Below, one piece after another: positions 35,425 to 45,004 of a stretch of DNA of 64,000 bases. Source of the DNA: Blastococcus sp. DSM 46786 (GTDB lineage: Bacteria; Actinomycetota; Actinomycetes; Mycobacteriales; Geodermatophilaceae); the NCBI RefSeq assembly GCF_900109665.1, contig NZ_FOAO01000013.1:1-64000 (forward strand), written 5' to 3'. Below the pieces are notes generated by a model. That model was not told the origin of the DNA and ran no database searches. It saw nothing but the letters and a program-made list of their open reading frames with translations. Positions within the stretch are counted from its first letter, which is position 1; every line of letters begins with the position of its first letter. The translations under genes were made by a program, and so were the position numbers.

Positions 35425-35964
35425 GTGCCGTTCGAGTCCGACGACGTCGTCGTGCGGCGGCTGGACGACGTCCGCTGGACGGTCGTCGAGCCGCTGGTCT
35501 ACCGGGGGAAGCGCGACCGGTTCGTCGTCCCGGCCGGCTTCCCCACCGATTTCGCGACGGTGCCGCGCGTGGTGGTGTGGCTGGTGCCGCGCTTCGGGCG
35601 GTACACGGCCGCCGCGATCCTGCACGACTGGCTGGTCACCGCGGGCATCACCAGCGGCGCGGTGAACGCCCGGGAGGCCGACGGCATCTTCCGGCGGGTG
35701 CTGCGGGAGAGCGGGGTGCCGGTGCTGCGCCGCTGGCTCATGTGGTGCGCCGTGCGGTGGGGCGCCCTCGGCGACCCGGTCCGGGGCGAGGGGTGGTGGC
35801 GCAGCGCGCCGGGCGTGCTCGGCATCTCGGTGCTCGCGGCGCCGGTGGTCGTGCCGCCGGCCGTGCTCATCGCGGTGGCGCTGACGGTCTACGGCCTGGC
35901 CGAGACCGCCGTGGGGCTGGTCACCGGCCGCCCGCCGGAGGACGCCGGCTCGATGCGGACCTGA
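35425..35964 (+). CDS. DUF1353 protein
   Basis: A 179-residue protein. VVPAGFPTDFATVPRVVVWL and GRYTAAAILHDWLVTAG are the DUF1353 core, a family common in phages and bacteria with conserved Asp and His residues but no known function. The C-terminal third contains a hydrophobic helix pair that would anchor it in the membrane, which phage members lack. GTG at 35425 has GGAGGGGG five bases upstream. No phage genes are nearby. Confidence 0.8.
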   Translation: MPFESDDVVVRRLDDVRWTVVEPLVYRGKRDRFVVPAGFPTDFATVPRVVVWLVPRFGRYTAAAILHDWLVTAGITSGAVNAREADGIFRRVLRESGVPVLRRWLMWCAVRWGALGDPVRGEGWWRSAPGVLGISVLAAPVVVPPAVLIAVALTVYGLAETAVGLVTGRPPEDAGSMRT

Positions 35965-35974
35965 GACGGCGCCG

Positions 35975-38032
35975 TCAGCCGGCGGCCAGGAACCGGTCGA
36001 GCGCCGCGGCGATCTGCGCGTGGCCGACGGCGGTCGGGTGGACCCCGTCACCGGACATGCCGAAGTCCGAAATCGCGGAGAGGTCGGCGAAGGCGTACCC
36101 CTGCTCGGCCGCGACGCCGGCCATCGTCTCGAGGTAGGCCTCCCACGCCGCCGCGGGCACGTCGGTGCGCGGCGGGTAGCCGACGACCAGCACCGACGGG
36201 TCGGGGCCGGCGTCCGGGCGGAGCAGGTGCCCGATCGTCGCGGTCAGGTACTCGCGGAACTGGGCGGCGCTGAACCCGGCGACGACGTCGTTGTAGCCGA
36301 GCGCCACCACGACCAGGTGGGGCGCGGCGGCGGCGACGGCTTGGCCGTGCTGTGGCGCGGTGGGGCGATGGGCGTAGTCCTCGGCCTGCCAGCCGGAGTG
36401 GCCGGCCTCCCACAGGCGGACCCCGGCGGCCTCGTCGCCGTCGTACACGCTGATGCCCTCGACCAGGACGGTCCGGCCGCTGGTGTTGGTGAGCGTGACC
36501 GTGTGCGTCCCGCGGGGGAGCGGGGGCGAGGTCCAGCTGCCGCCGTCGCTCGGCGTGTAGTCCCCGCCCGTGGTCAGCACCGGGGTGCCCGGCCCGCCGT
36601 CGACGGAGACGGTGATCGTCCCGGTGTTTCGGCTGCCGGCGTAGTGCAGCTCGAACGACGTGCCGGTGAAGGTGGTGGTCATGGAGTTGCCGGCTCCGGA
36701 GGGCATGTGGTTGGCACGCATGCCGAAGCCGTACTGGGAGCCCAGCGTGGGCGTCCCGCCGAAGGTGAAGCGATCGGCCATGCCGCCGGCGGCGTAGTAC
36801 GCCGGGACGTAGCCCTCACCACCGGGGACGCCGGCCGGCTGGTACCTGTCGCGCAGCAGGTGGAGCAGCTGGTCCACCCACCGGTTGCCCTTGCCCACGT
36901 CGCGGCCCTCGGTGACCGAGTCGCCGACGACGACGACGTCGAGCGGGCCGCGGCCGGCGGCGCTGTCGGCGCGGGCGGCGCGGTAGGCGGCCAGCGCCGC
37001 GGTACCGGCCGGCGGCGGCGTGGTGGTCGGTGCGGTGGTGGTCGGTGCGGTGGTCGTGGTGGATGCCGTCGTGGTGGGTGCCGTCGTGGTGGGTGCCGTC
37101 GTGGTGGTGGGCGCGGGGGTGGTCGTGGTCGGTGCCGTGGTGGCCGGCGCGGGCGCGAGGGCCGGCGAGGCGGCGATCTCCCGCGCCGCCTGCAGGAGCA
37201 GGGAGCGGTAGCCGGTGCCGGTGTGGATCCGCGACGCCTCCTTCAGCGCCGACAGGGACGGGCTGACGCCGCGCTGGAGCAGGCGCACGGGGTCGAAGTC
37301 GCAGGCGAGGTCCCGGGCGAGGCAGAGGTCGAGGACCGGTGGCGCCGCCGCCACGTCCCGCCCGCCCGGCAGCAGCGCGGTGCGCACCCCCTGGGCGGCC
37401 GCCGGCGCCGTGCCGCGGCGGGTGGCGGCGGTCTGCGCCACCCGGTCGCCGTCGGCCACGAGCACGGTGGCGGCGACGCGCGCGAGCAGGCCGGCGCGGC
37501 CGTCGTCCGTCAGCCGGGCGAGCGCCCCGTGCAGCACCATGGCGCCCTGCGAGTAGCCGGCCAGGACGAAGCTCGCGCCGGCGCAGCGGGCGTGCAGCGC
37601 GGACATCTGTTCGACGGCGGAGACCACGCCCTGGTCGACGCTGCGGGTGTAGGTCGCCAGGTTCCCGGTCCGGTAGCGCTCCATCGCCGCGTCCCGCCGG
37701 GCGGGATCGGCCAGCGCGGAGAGCTCGCTCCGCGACGGCGTCAGCACGCCGATCGAGGTGGGGGAGTGCGCGACGGCCAGGCTCTGCACCACCAGCGCGC
37801 CGCCGTACCGGGCCGTCAGCTCGCGCTCGAGCGAGTCGGCGAAGTAGTCGGCGTTCGTCCCCATGCCGCGGTTGGTCGTCGTGACCGGATCCGTGGAGCC
37901 GCGTGCCCCCACGACCACGACGTCCGGGCAGTCGTCGGCCGCCGAACCGGCGGCCAGCGTGACGACGGCGGACGAGGTGAGCAGCGCGACGACCCCCACG
38001 GCCGTCAGCGCGCTCCGGCGTGCAAGGCCCAC
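35975..38032 (-). CDS. Secreted two-domain hydrolase: cutinase-like plus SGNH/GDSL
   Basis: A 685-residue exported protein. A signal peptide (RRSALTAVGVVALLTSSAVV) is followed by a cutinase-like alpha/beta-hydrolase domain: VVVVGARGSTDP and AGYSQGAMV with nucleophile Ser161, paired Cys in the late part (LDLCLARDLACDFDP) and His in SRIHTGTGY. A Thr/Pro linker (about residues 295-340) joins a SGNH hydrolase: GDSVTEG with Ser372, GYNDVV and DGVHPT. Both halves look active, so this is an esterase pair on one chain, perhaps for polyester, cutin or acetylated glycans. GTG at 38032 is preferred over 38095 because it follows GGGGGGAG and starts the signal peptide. Confidence 0.85.
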   Translation of the reverse strand: MGLARRSALTAVGVVALLTSSAVVTLAAGSAADDCPDVVVVGARGSTDPVTTTNRGMGTNADYFADSLERELTARYGGALVVQSLAVAHSPTSIGVLTPSRSELSALADPARRDAAMERYRTGNLATYTRSVDQGVVSAVEQMSALHARCAGASFVLAGYSQGAMVLHGALARLTDDGRAGLLARVAATVLVADGDRVAQTAATRRGTAPAAAQGVRTALLPGGRDVAAAPPVLDLCLARDLACDFDPVRLLQRGVSPSLSALKEASRIHTGTGYRSLLLQAAREIAASPALAPAPATTAPTTTTPAPTTTTAPTTTAPTTTASTTTTAPTTTAPTTTPPPAGTAALAAYRAARADSAAGRGPLDVVVVGDSVTEGRDVGKGNRWVDQLLHLLRDRYQPAGVPGGEGYVPAYYAAGGMADRFTFGGTPTLGSQYGFGMRANHMPSGAGNSMTTTFTGTSFELHYAGSRNTGTITVSVDGGPGTPVLTTGGDYTPSDGGSWTSPPLPRGTHTVTLTNTSGRTVLVEGISVYDGDEAAGVRLWEAGHSGWQAEDYAHRPTAPQHGQAVAAAAPHLVVVALGYNDVVAGFSAAQFREYLTATIGHLLRPDAGPDPSVLVVGYPPRTDVPAAAWEAYLETMAGVAAEQGYAFADLSAISDFGMSGDGVHPTAVGHAQIAAALDRFLAAG
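37019..37150. repeat. Tandem repeat coding for the Thr/Pro linker
   Basis: Imperfect repeats of GTGGTGGGTGCCGTC and GTGGTCGGTGC-type units on the plus strand, coding on the minus strand for TTTAP and TTTAPTTT units. This is the flexible linker between the two hydrolase domains; copy number may vary between strains. Confidence 0.8.
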
Positions 38033-38663
38033 GACAGGCTCCCCCCGTGACCGGGATGGGCACCGCACGGCGGGCGAGGCCCGCCGGGTGCGCATCCGCC
38101 TGAGGTTGCGGACGCTACGCCGCGGCGCGGCCCCCGGCTACGCTCCGGGAACGAGGAGACCTGCGGCTGCCGGACTGCTGGCGTTCCGTCCGCCCGAGGC
38201 GAGCAGCCGGGCGGCATCGCCGTCGCACGTCCTGCACATCGGCCTCGGGCGTTGCCACATGGGCGAGCGTCTCAGGAACGTGCGGCTTCGACTCCCGGTG
38301 CCGTTCGGCGCGTGGTCATCTCGGCTCGGCGGCGTGCCGAGGGATGGCGCGCTCGACTCCGCGTCCGGTCCGGTGAAGAACGACGGGGCCGCTGATCACG
38401 CAGAGTGAGCGACCCGACCACTTGCGCGCGCGTGTCGTGGTGTCTCTTCGCGAGCCGGGGACTGTCACGCGACTGACCATCTGCGTTCCCGACTTCCCTG
38501 TCAGGACATCCCGTGGGAGTGGCGGCCTGTACGCCGCTCGTCGGCCTGGTGCACGGTCTCATCGTGACCTGAGTGTTCCGTCGGTGCTCTTCGGGGAACC
38601 CGGGACACCGGGCCGGCTCCGGAGGCGGCGCACCAGGTACGAAGGAACGGAGAAGCAGGCTCC
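38033..38663. other. 631-base region without a convincing gene
   Basis: Between the divergent hydrolase and GH15 genes. Short frames exist (for example 38422-38667) but none has a ribosome site plus a recognisable protein. Base composition is less GC-biased than nearby, with triplets such as AAC, ATC and TTC more frequent. A possible GGAAC-type element lies at 38598-38602. It probably holds two promoters; I cannot place them. Confidence 0.5.
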
Positions 38664-40484
38664 ATGACCGCACCCACACCGGGCGGGCACGCACCTGCCA
38701 TCGGGGACTACGGCTTCCTGTCCGACTGCTCGTCCGCTGCGCTGGTGAGCACCGGCGGATCGGTCGACTGGTGGTGCCTGCCGCGCTTCGACTCACCGTC
38801 TGTGTTCGGGCGGCTGCTCGATCCCGATGCCGGGTACTGGCAGCTGGCGCCGGACGGCGAGTTCTCCGCGGAACGCGACTACGTGGAGGACTCACTGGTC
38901 CTGCGAACGGTGTTCCGGACCGGGTCCGGCGCGGTCGCCGTCACCGACGCACTCGCTCTGCAACCGGGAGCCCGGGGCCACGACATCGGGCTGCGCTCGC
39001 CGCACGTTCTGCTGCGCGTCGTCGAGGGCCTGGAGGGCAGCGTCGACCTGCGGACGACGGTCGCCCCACGCTTCGAGTACGGGCTGACCGTCCCGCGCTG
39101 GCGCAGTGACGACGACGCCTGGTCGGCGCACGTCGGGCCGGTGGCCCTCCGGCTGACCGGCGACGTCGAGCTGGCCGCGGAGGCGGGCGATCTCACCGGC
39201 GCCTTCGTCGTCCGGCCGGGAGAGCGGGCTGGGTTCTGCCTGGCCTGCACACCCCCGTACGAGGACGACGACGGCCCGGCGATCGAGCCCGAGGGCGGGC
39301 TGCGGGACACGGTCGTCGGCTGGCAGTCGTGGGCCGCGGAGCACCGGGGCTACCAGGGGCGGCACCTGGCGGCGGTGCGCCGCAGCGCCCTGGTCCTGCA
39401 GGGGCTGACCTATCAGAAGACCGGCGCGGTGGCGGCCGCGGCGACCACGTCGCTGCCGGAGCAACTGGGCGGCGAGCTCAACTGGGACTACCGGTTCGTG
39501 TGGCTGCGCGACATCAGCCTGACCCTGCAAGCGCTGTGGGTGGCCGCCTGCCCGGACGAAGCCGACCGGTTCTTCGACTGGCTGGCCTCGGCGGTGGGGC
39601 ACGTCGGCGAGGCGCCGCTGCAGATCATGTACGGGGTCGAGGGGGAGCGTGACCTCACCGAACACGACCTCGACCACCTTGCCGGCTATCGCGGCAGCCG
39701 CCCGGTGCGGGTCGGCAACGACGCATGGAAGCAACGCCAGCTCGACGTCCTCGGCGAGATCCTCTTCGCCGCCCATCTGCTGCGCGACCAGCTCGCGCCA
39801 CTGTCGGAGTCGATCCGGGATCTGCTGCTCACCCTGGCCGATCAGGCCGTCCGGGACTGGCGACTTCCGGGTGCCGGGATGTGGGAAGCCCGGGACGAAC
39901 CCCGCCACTACACGTCGGGCAAGGTGATGTGCTGGGTGGCGCTCGACCGGGCGATCGCGCTCGCCGACGACCTCGGGGACGGTGCCCGGCCCCGGGAGTG
40001 GGCGCGGGCCCGCGAGGAGATCCGCGACGCCGTGCTCGGGCAGGCCTGGAGCGAGCAGGCCGGTGCCTACGCCGGGGCCTTCGGTTCGGACGACCTGGAT
40101 GCTTCGGTGCTGCTGATGCCGCTGGTCGGGTTCCTGCCGGCCGACGACCCCCGGATGCTGGCCACCATCGAGGCGGTCCGCGACCGGCTGGGCGACGGCC
40201 GGCTGGTGCGCCGCTGGGCCGGCGACACCGCCGGGTTCGTCATCTGCAGCTTCTGGTTGGTCGAGTGCCTGGCGCTGGCCGGGGAGGTCGACGAGGCCGA
40301 CGAATGGTTCACCCACCTCCTCGGCTGCGGCAACGACCTGGGTCTGTTCGCCGAGGAGGTCGACCCGGCCACCGGGGAACAGCTCGGGAACTACCCGCAG
40401 GCCTTCTCCCACGTCGGCCTGGTCAACGCCGCCTGGCGACTGACCGAGTGCACGTCCGGGGAGGACCTCGAGGACGTGCAGTGA
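38664..40484 (+). CDS. Glycoside hydrolase family 15 protein (glucoamylase/trehalase-like)
   Basis: A 606-residue intracellular GH15 enzyme. The N-terminal trehalase-like domain (IGDYGFLSDCSSAALVSTGG, SVDWWCLPRFDSPSVFGRLL) precedes an alpha/alpha barrel with LTYQKTGAVAAAATTSLPE and NWDYRFVWLRDISLTL. Mycobacterial relatives cleave trehalose; others act on short glucans. No signal peptide. GGAACGGAG precedes the ATG. It opens a four-gene plus-strand run (GH15, SDR, VTT, OsmC) that looks like a stress or osmolyte module. Confidence 0.9.
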   Translation: MTAPTPGGHAPAIGDYGFLSDCSSAALVSTGGSVDWWCLPRFDSPSVFGRLLDPDAGYWQLAPDGEFSAERDYVEDSLVLRTVFRTGSGAVAVTDALALQPGARGHDIGLRSPHVLLRVVEGLEGSVDLRTTVAPRFEYGLTVPRWRSDDDAWSAHVGPVALRLTGDVELAAEAGDLTGAFVVRPGERAGFCLACTPPYEDDDGPAIEPEGGLRDTVVGWQSWAAEHRGYQGRHLAAVRRSALVLQGLTYQKTGAVAAAATTSLPEQLGGELNWDYRFVWLRDISLTLQALWVAACPDEADRFFDWLASAVGHVGEAPLQIMYGVEGERDLTEHDLDHLAGYRGSRPVRVGNDAWKQRQLDVLGEILFAAHLLRDQLAPLSESIRDLLLTLADQAVRDWRLPGAGMWEARDEPRHYTSGKVMCWVALDRAIALADDLGDGARPREWARAREEIRDAVLGQAWSEQAGAYAGAFGSDDLDASVLLMPLVGFLPADDPRMLATIEAVRDRLGDGRLVRRWAGDTAGFVICSFWLVECLALAGEVDEADEWFTHLLGCGNDLGLFAEEVDPATGEQLGNYPQAFSHVGLVNAAWRLTECTSGEDLEDVQ

Positions 40485-40530
40485 CCCACCCCGGGCACGG
40501 CTCCCGCCGTCCGAACGAAGGAGACGAAGC

Positions 40531-41532
40531 ATGACGGGACGAGACCATCCGAGAGTGGTCGTGGTGACCGGCGCGAGCGCCGGGCTCGGGCGGGCCATCG
40601 CGCACGCGTTCGCCCAGCGCGGTGACCGCGTGGCGCTGCTGGCTCGCAACCGGGCAGGGCTGGAGGCGGCCGCGGAGGAGGTCCGCGCCCGTGGCGGGCA
40701 GCCGCTCGCCGTGGAGGCCGACGTCGCCGATGACGACCAGGTCGAGGCCGCCGCGGCGAGGGTGGAGCGCGAGCTGGGCCCGATCGACGTCTGGGTGAAC
40801 AACGCGATGGCCGCCGTGTTCGCCCCCTTCCTGGAGGTCGCTCCCGAGGAGTACCGACGGGGCGTGGAGGTGACCTTCCTGGGCTCGGTCAACGGCGCCC
40901 GCGCCGCCCTACGCCGGATGACCGAACGCGACGCCGGCCACCTCATCCAGATCGGCTCGTCGCTGGCCTTCCGCGGGATCCCCCTGCAGTCCGTCTACTG
41001 CGCGTCCAAGCACGCGCTCAACGGCCTCTACGACTCGCTGCGCGCCGAACTGCTGCACGACGGCAGCCGGGTGCAGGTCACCTCGGTCCACATGCCGGCG
41101 ATGAACACCCCGCAGTTCCGGCTGGGCCTGTCCAGGATGCCGCACGAAGCGCAGCCCGTGCCGCCGATCTACCAGCCCGAGGTCGCCGCGCGCGCCGTGG
41201 TCTGGGCCAGCGAGCACCGGCGTCGCGAGGTCTGGGTGGGCGCCTCCACCGTCGCCACGATCCTGGGCAGCCGCCTGGCCGGGGGGTTGCTGGACCACTA
41301 CCTTGGCCGCACCGGCTACTCCTCGCAGCAGACCGGTGAGCCTGCCGATCCGGACTCGCCCGACTACCTGTTCTCCCCGGTGCCCGGCGACCACGGGACG
41401 CACGGCCCCTTCGACGACCGGGCGCACGCCCGCAGCGCTCAGCTGCCGCTGAGCCTGCACCGCGGTGCCCTCGCCGCCGGTCTCGGTCTGCTGGGCGCTG
41501 CCGCCGGCGCTGCACTCGCCCGGCGATCGTGA
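40531..41532 (+). CDS. SDR-family oxidoreductase with C-terminal membrane tail
   Basis: A 333-residue short-chain dehydrogenase. VVTGASAGLGRAIAHAF binds NADP, NNAM replaces the usual NNAG, and the catalytic Ser-Tyr-Lys is IGSSLAF with YCASKHALNG. After ~265 residues comes an extension that ends with a hydrophobic helix (LAAGLGLLGAAAGAALARRS), which may hold it to the membrane. GAAGGAG precedes the ATG. Substrate unknown; lies 46 bases after GH15. Confidence 0.9.
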   Translation: MTGRDHPRVVVVTGASAGLGRAIAHAFAQRGDRVALLARNRAGLEAAAEEVRARGGQPLAVEADVADDDQVEAAAARVERELGPIDVWVNNAMAAVFAPFLEVAPEEYRRGVEVTFLGSVNGARAALRRMTERDAGHLIQIGSSLAFRGIPLQSVYCASKHALNGLYDSLRAELLHDGSRVQVTSVHMPAMNTPQFRLGLSRMPHEAQPVPPIYQPEVAARAVVWASEHRRREVWVGASTVATILGSRLAGGLLDHYLGRTGYSSQQTGEPADPDSPDYLFSPVPGDHGTHGPFDDRAHARSAQLPLSLHRGALAAGLGLLGAAAGAALARRS

Positions 41533-41619
41533 CCGACCGGGGCCCCGGTGGATGATGGCGGACGTCGCCCGGCGGTCGCGGGTGTCCGGTTCCGCCGGGG
41601 TCGTCCGGCCGGCGCGCTG

Positions 41620-42408
41620 ATGCGTCGGCCATCGGGCGAACCTGGAGGAGCCGCCCGGCCCCCCGATTCCTCGGTCGCAGTCGGACGGCAGGTTTTGTCG
41701 GCCCGTCAGCGGCGTGCCCGGCGGTGGGCGTGGGTGCGGCTGACCGTGCTGGTGCTCCTAATCGCGCTCGCCGCGGTCGTCACGGTCGTGGTCGGGGTGC
41801 CGGACGCGCAGCAGCTGCGCGCCGATGTCGCCGCCGTGGGGCCGGCCGCTCCGGCCCTGTTCGGGCTGCTCTACGCAGTGGCCACCCTCGCTCCGGTGCC
41901 CAAGAACGTGTTCAGCGTGGCGGCCGGCCTGCTGTTCGGCCTCGTCGAGGGCATCGGCATCGTCCTGCTGGCGGCGCTGCTCGGTGCGCTGGGCGCTTTT
42001 GCGCTGGGGCGTGCGCTCGGTCGAGAGGCGGTCGAACGGATGACCGGCAGCCGGGTGGCTCACGTCGATGCGCTCCTCGGCCGGCACGGTCTCCTCGCCG
42101 TCCTGGGCGTGCGGCTGGTGCCGGTCCTGCCCTTCACCGCGATCAACTACGCGGCCGGGCTGACCGCCGTCCGCCTCGGCGACTACGTCATCGGCACCGC
42201 GCTCGGCATCGTCCCGGGCACCGTCGCCTACGTCGCTCTCGGCGCGTACGGGACCTCCCCGGGGTCGTGGCCGTTCGTGGCGGCCGTGCTGGGACTCGTC
42301 GCGCTGACGGCCGGAGGCGCAGCCGCCGTGCACCGCTACCGCCGCAGGGAGACGAAGCCGGAGGACGAGCGGACATCCGAGGGATCGGGGCAGCCGCGGG
42401 AGGGCTGA
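41620..42408 (+). CDS. TVP38/TMEM64-family (VTT domain) membrane protein
   Basis: A 262-residue polytopic protein. LAPVPKNVFSVAAGLLFG and RLVPVLPFTAINYAAGLT are the two re-entrant half-helix motifs of VTT/DedA proteins, which act as lipid scramblases or in membrane stress. The start is unsure: ATG at 41620 or an upstream ATG at 41548. The charged C-terminal tail is cytoplasmic. The following 271 bases hold no gene I can support. Confidence 0.85.
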   Translation: MRRPSGEPGGAARPPDSSVAVGRQVLSARQRRARRWAWVRLTVLVLLIALAAVVTVVVGVPDAQQLRADVAAVGPAAPALFGLLYAVATLAPVPKNVFSVAAGLLFGLVEGIGIVLLAALLGALGAFALGRALGREAVERMTGSRVAHVDALLGRHGLLAVLGVRLVPVLPFTAINYAAGLTAVRLGDYVIGTALGIVPGTVAYVALGAYGTSPGSWPFVAAVLGLVALTAGGAAAVHRYRRRETKPEDERTSEGSGQPREG

Positions 42409-42679
42409 GCCGAGCCGGCTGGAACGCTCACGCGCGCTGCGTCCACCCGGAGGTCGAGGTGCGGACACAGCAGCCCCGCCGACTGCCTCGGCATCGTGCA
42501 CCGGACCCGCGCCGGACAGCGGAGGGCCGGAAGGCCCGCTGCCGAGCACCGGAGCCATGCCGCCTGGTCATCCGCCGGCCCGACCCGGCACCACGGCCGA
42601 CGGCATCCCGCCTCGCGGGCACCCGTGCCGAGCGGGATGGTGGGGAGCGGCATGGCCGGCGAGCAGCAGGGAGGATTCG

Positions 42680-43135
42680 ATGGGTGACATCGCGTACGTG
42701 TCCGAGGTGAGGGTCGAACGCATCGGGGGGTCGCTGCGGGCGGCCTACCTGCCGGGCGACGAGCAGCCGACGATCTACGGCATGCACGGTGCGATCGCCG
42801 AGCACTACGGCGCCCAGCCCGGGCAGTTCGAGAGCCACGCGGCGACGATCGACCACCTGGTGGGCGCGGCGCTCGGTTAGCTCACCGGGACGTTCGCCGG
42901 AGCCCTGGCGGCTCGGCGGATCGACCCCACCGGTCTGGTGGGGCACGCCCGAGGTGAGGTCGAGCTGGACGGCAAGGTGCTCGTGATCAGACGGATCGCG
43001 GTCACCTACCGCGGGCTGAGCGTCGCGGACGAGGACGCCGAGAAGGTCGAACGGGTGCTGGCGGTCCATGCCAAGAGCTGCCCGGTCGCGCGGAGCCTCG
43101 AGGGGGCGATCGAGATCACCACGCAGCTGGGCTGA
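42680..43135 (+). CDS. OsmC-family peroxidase-like protein with in-frame UAG at the catalytic Cys: candidate UAG selenoprotein
   Basis: ATG at 42680 follows GGGAGG. Codons 1-66 give an OsmC N-terminal half (EQPTIYGMHGAIAEHYGAQP). Codon 67 (42878-42880) is TAG, then 84 codons follow without a break to TGA at 43133: LTGTFAGALAARRI and HAKSCPVARSLEGAIEI. In close OsmC homologs, as I recall them, this site reads GCLTGT, so TAG replaces the peroxidatic Cys, while the second Cys (Cys134) is kept. Family knowledge: OsmC/Ohr proteins reduce organic peroxides through this Cys pair, and selenocysteine forms exist in other bacteria. Inference: TAG is read as selenocysteine, giving a 151-residue protein. 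Alternative: a recent nonsense mutation. Confidence 0.75.
42896..42917 (+). promoter_or_regulatory. Candidate bacterial SECIS stem-loop after the UAG
   Basis: Arms 42896-42904 and 42910-42917 form an eight-pair stem with one bulged G and loop CTGGC; 24 bases separate the TAG from the loop. Known bacterial SECIS elements have the loop about 16-37 bases after the Sec codon, with G in or near the loop start. The protein sequence here is also conserved in Cys homologs, so the hairpin could be incidental in GC-rich DNA. Confidence 0.45.
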
Positions 43136-43154
43136 CCCGGGTCAGCCCAGCTGC
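43123..43154. repeat. 32-base perfect palindrome at the end of the OsmC gene
   Basis: Perfect two-fold symmetry centred on CCCGGG, with GGGCTGACC in each half. It contains the OsmC stop codon (43133-43135), so coding sequence is part of the structure. It can fold as a hairpin with a four-base loop and could terminate either strand. Confidence 0.85.
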
Positions 43155-43162
43155 TGGCGAGT

Positions 43163-43203
43163 TCGTCCAGGTCACCGGCGCGCAACGCCGGTGACCTGGA
43201 CGA
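43163..43203. repeat. 18-bp perfect hairpin, second in the OsmC-glnA1 gap
   Basis: Arms 43163-43180 and 43186-43203 with loop CGCAA. It begins nine bases after the 32-base palindrome. Like that palindrome it is symmetrical enough to terminate both strands. Confidence 0.85.
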
Positions 43204-43297
43204 CTGCGGGTACGGGGTACCTGCGCGGTCGACCCAGGCCGTGGCCAGTCCGTCGCGCCCGTCACGGGGGTGTGCAGGAATGGCGCCGGGCGCAGCA

Positions 43298-43340
43298 CAG
43301 CCCCCTCCAGGGGGACCCGGGGGAAGCCTGGCGGGGGCTG
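43298..43340. repeat. 13-bp hairpin with one mismatch, third in the gap
   Basis: Left arm 43298-43311 (CAGCCCCC, T, CCAGG), right arm 43327-43340, with a single T-C mismatch and a 15-base loop. Confidence 0.65.
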
Positions 43341-43357
43341 CGCGGACGTGCAGGTCA

Positions 43358-43373
43358 GGGGCGGTGCCGCCCC
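43358..43373 (-). terminator. Short hairpin just after glnA1
   Basis: GGGGCGG and CCGCCCC, seven pairs with a two-base gap, six bases past the glnA1 stop on the minus strand. The nearest of the four hairpins to glnA1 and its likely terminator. Confidence 0.6.
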
Positions 43374-43379
43374 CTTGAC

Positions 43380-44813
<1,434 letters not shown>

Positions 44814-44885
44814 CGATCCTCCGGGTGTGGGCGGACTGCCGGACGGCACGCTACGAGCGGGGAGTTGCCCCGCCGTGTCCCGAGT

Positions 44886-44901
44886 GTTTCGGGGCGGTAA
44901 C
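44886..44901 (-). promoter_or_regulatory. GlnR box upstream of glnA1
   Basis: On the minus strand GTTAC, six bases, GAAAC: an exact match to gTnAc-n6-GaAAc. Distance to the ATG at 44813 (72 bases) suits activation or repression at the promoter. Matches the box before glnA2. Confidence 0.75.
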
Positions 44902-44925
44902 AACGCGCTGGGCGTGGTCGCCGGG

Positions 44926-44989
44926 CACGGCCACCCTTCAGGGGCCCACGCCGAGCGGAGCGAGGCGTGGGGGGAAGGGTGGTCCTTTC
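44926..44989 (-). repeat. GC-rich hairpin repeat, copy B
   Basis: Read on the minus strand it starts GAAAGGACCACCCTTCC and contains CCCCACGCCTCGCTCC and GCTCGGCGTGGG, pairing over most of its length (GGCCACCCTTC against GAAGGGTGGTCC). It lies between divergent genes, 16 bases before the RDD start, so it is not placed as a terminator. Confidence 0.65.
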
Positions 44990-45004
44990 TCTACGCTGGC
45001 GGTC

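Noticed and set aside
38422-38667. 81-codon frame before GH15
   Set aside because: No ribosome site, low-complexity Arg/Gly product and overlap with the GH15 start.
42680-42880. Reading the OsmC region as two separate small genes or a plain pseudogene
   Set aside because: The two halves are one intact domain, and the second half has no ribosome site near its first ATG/GTG. A pseudogene remains possible but explains the exact Cys position less well.
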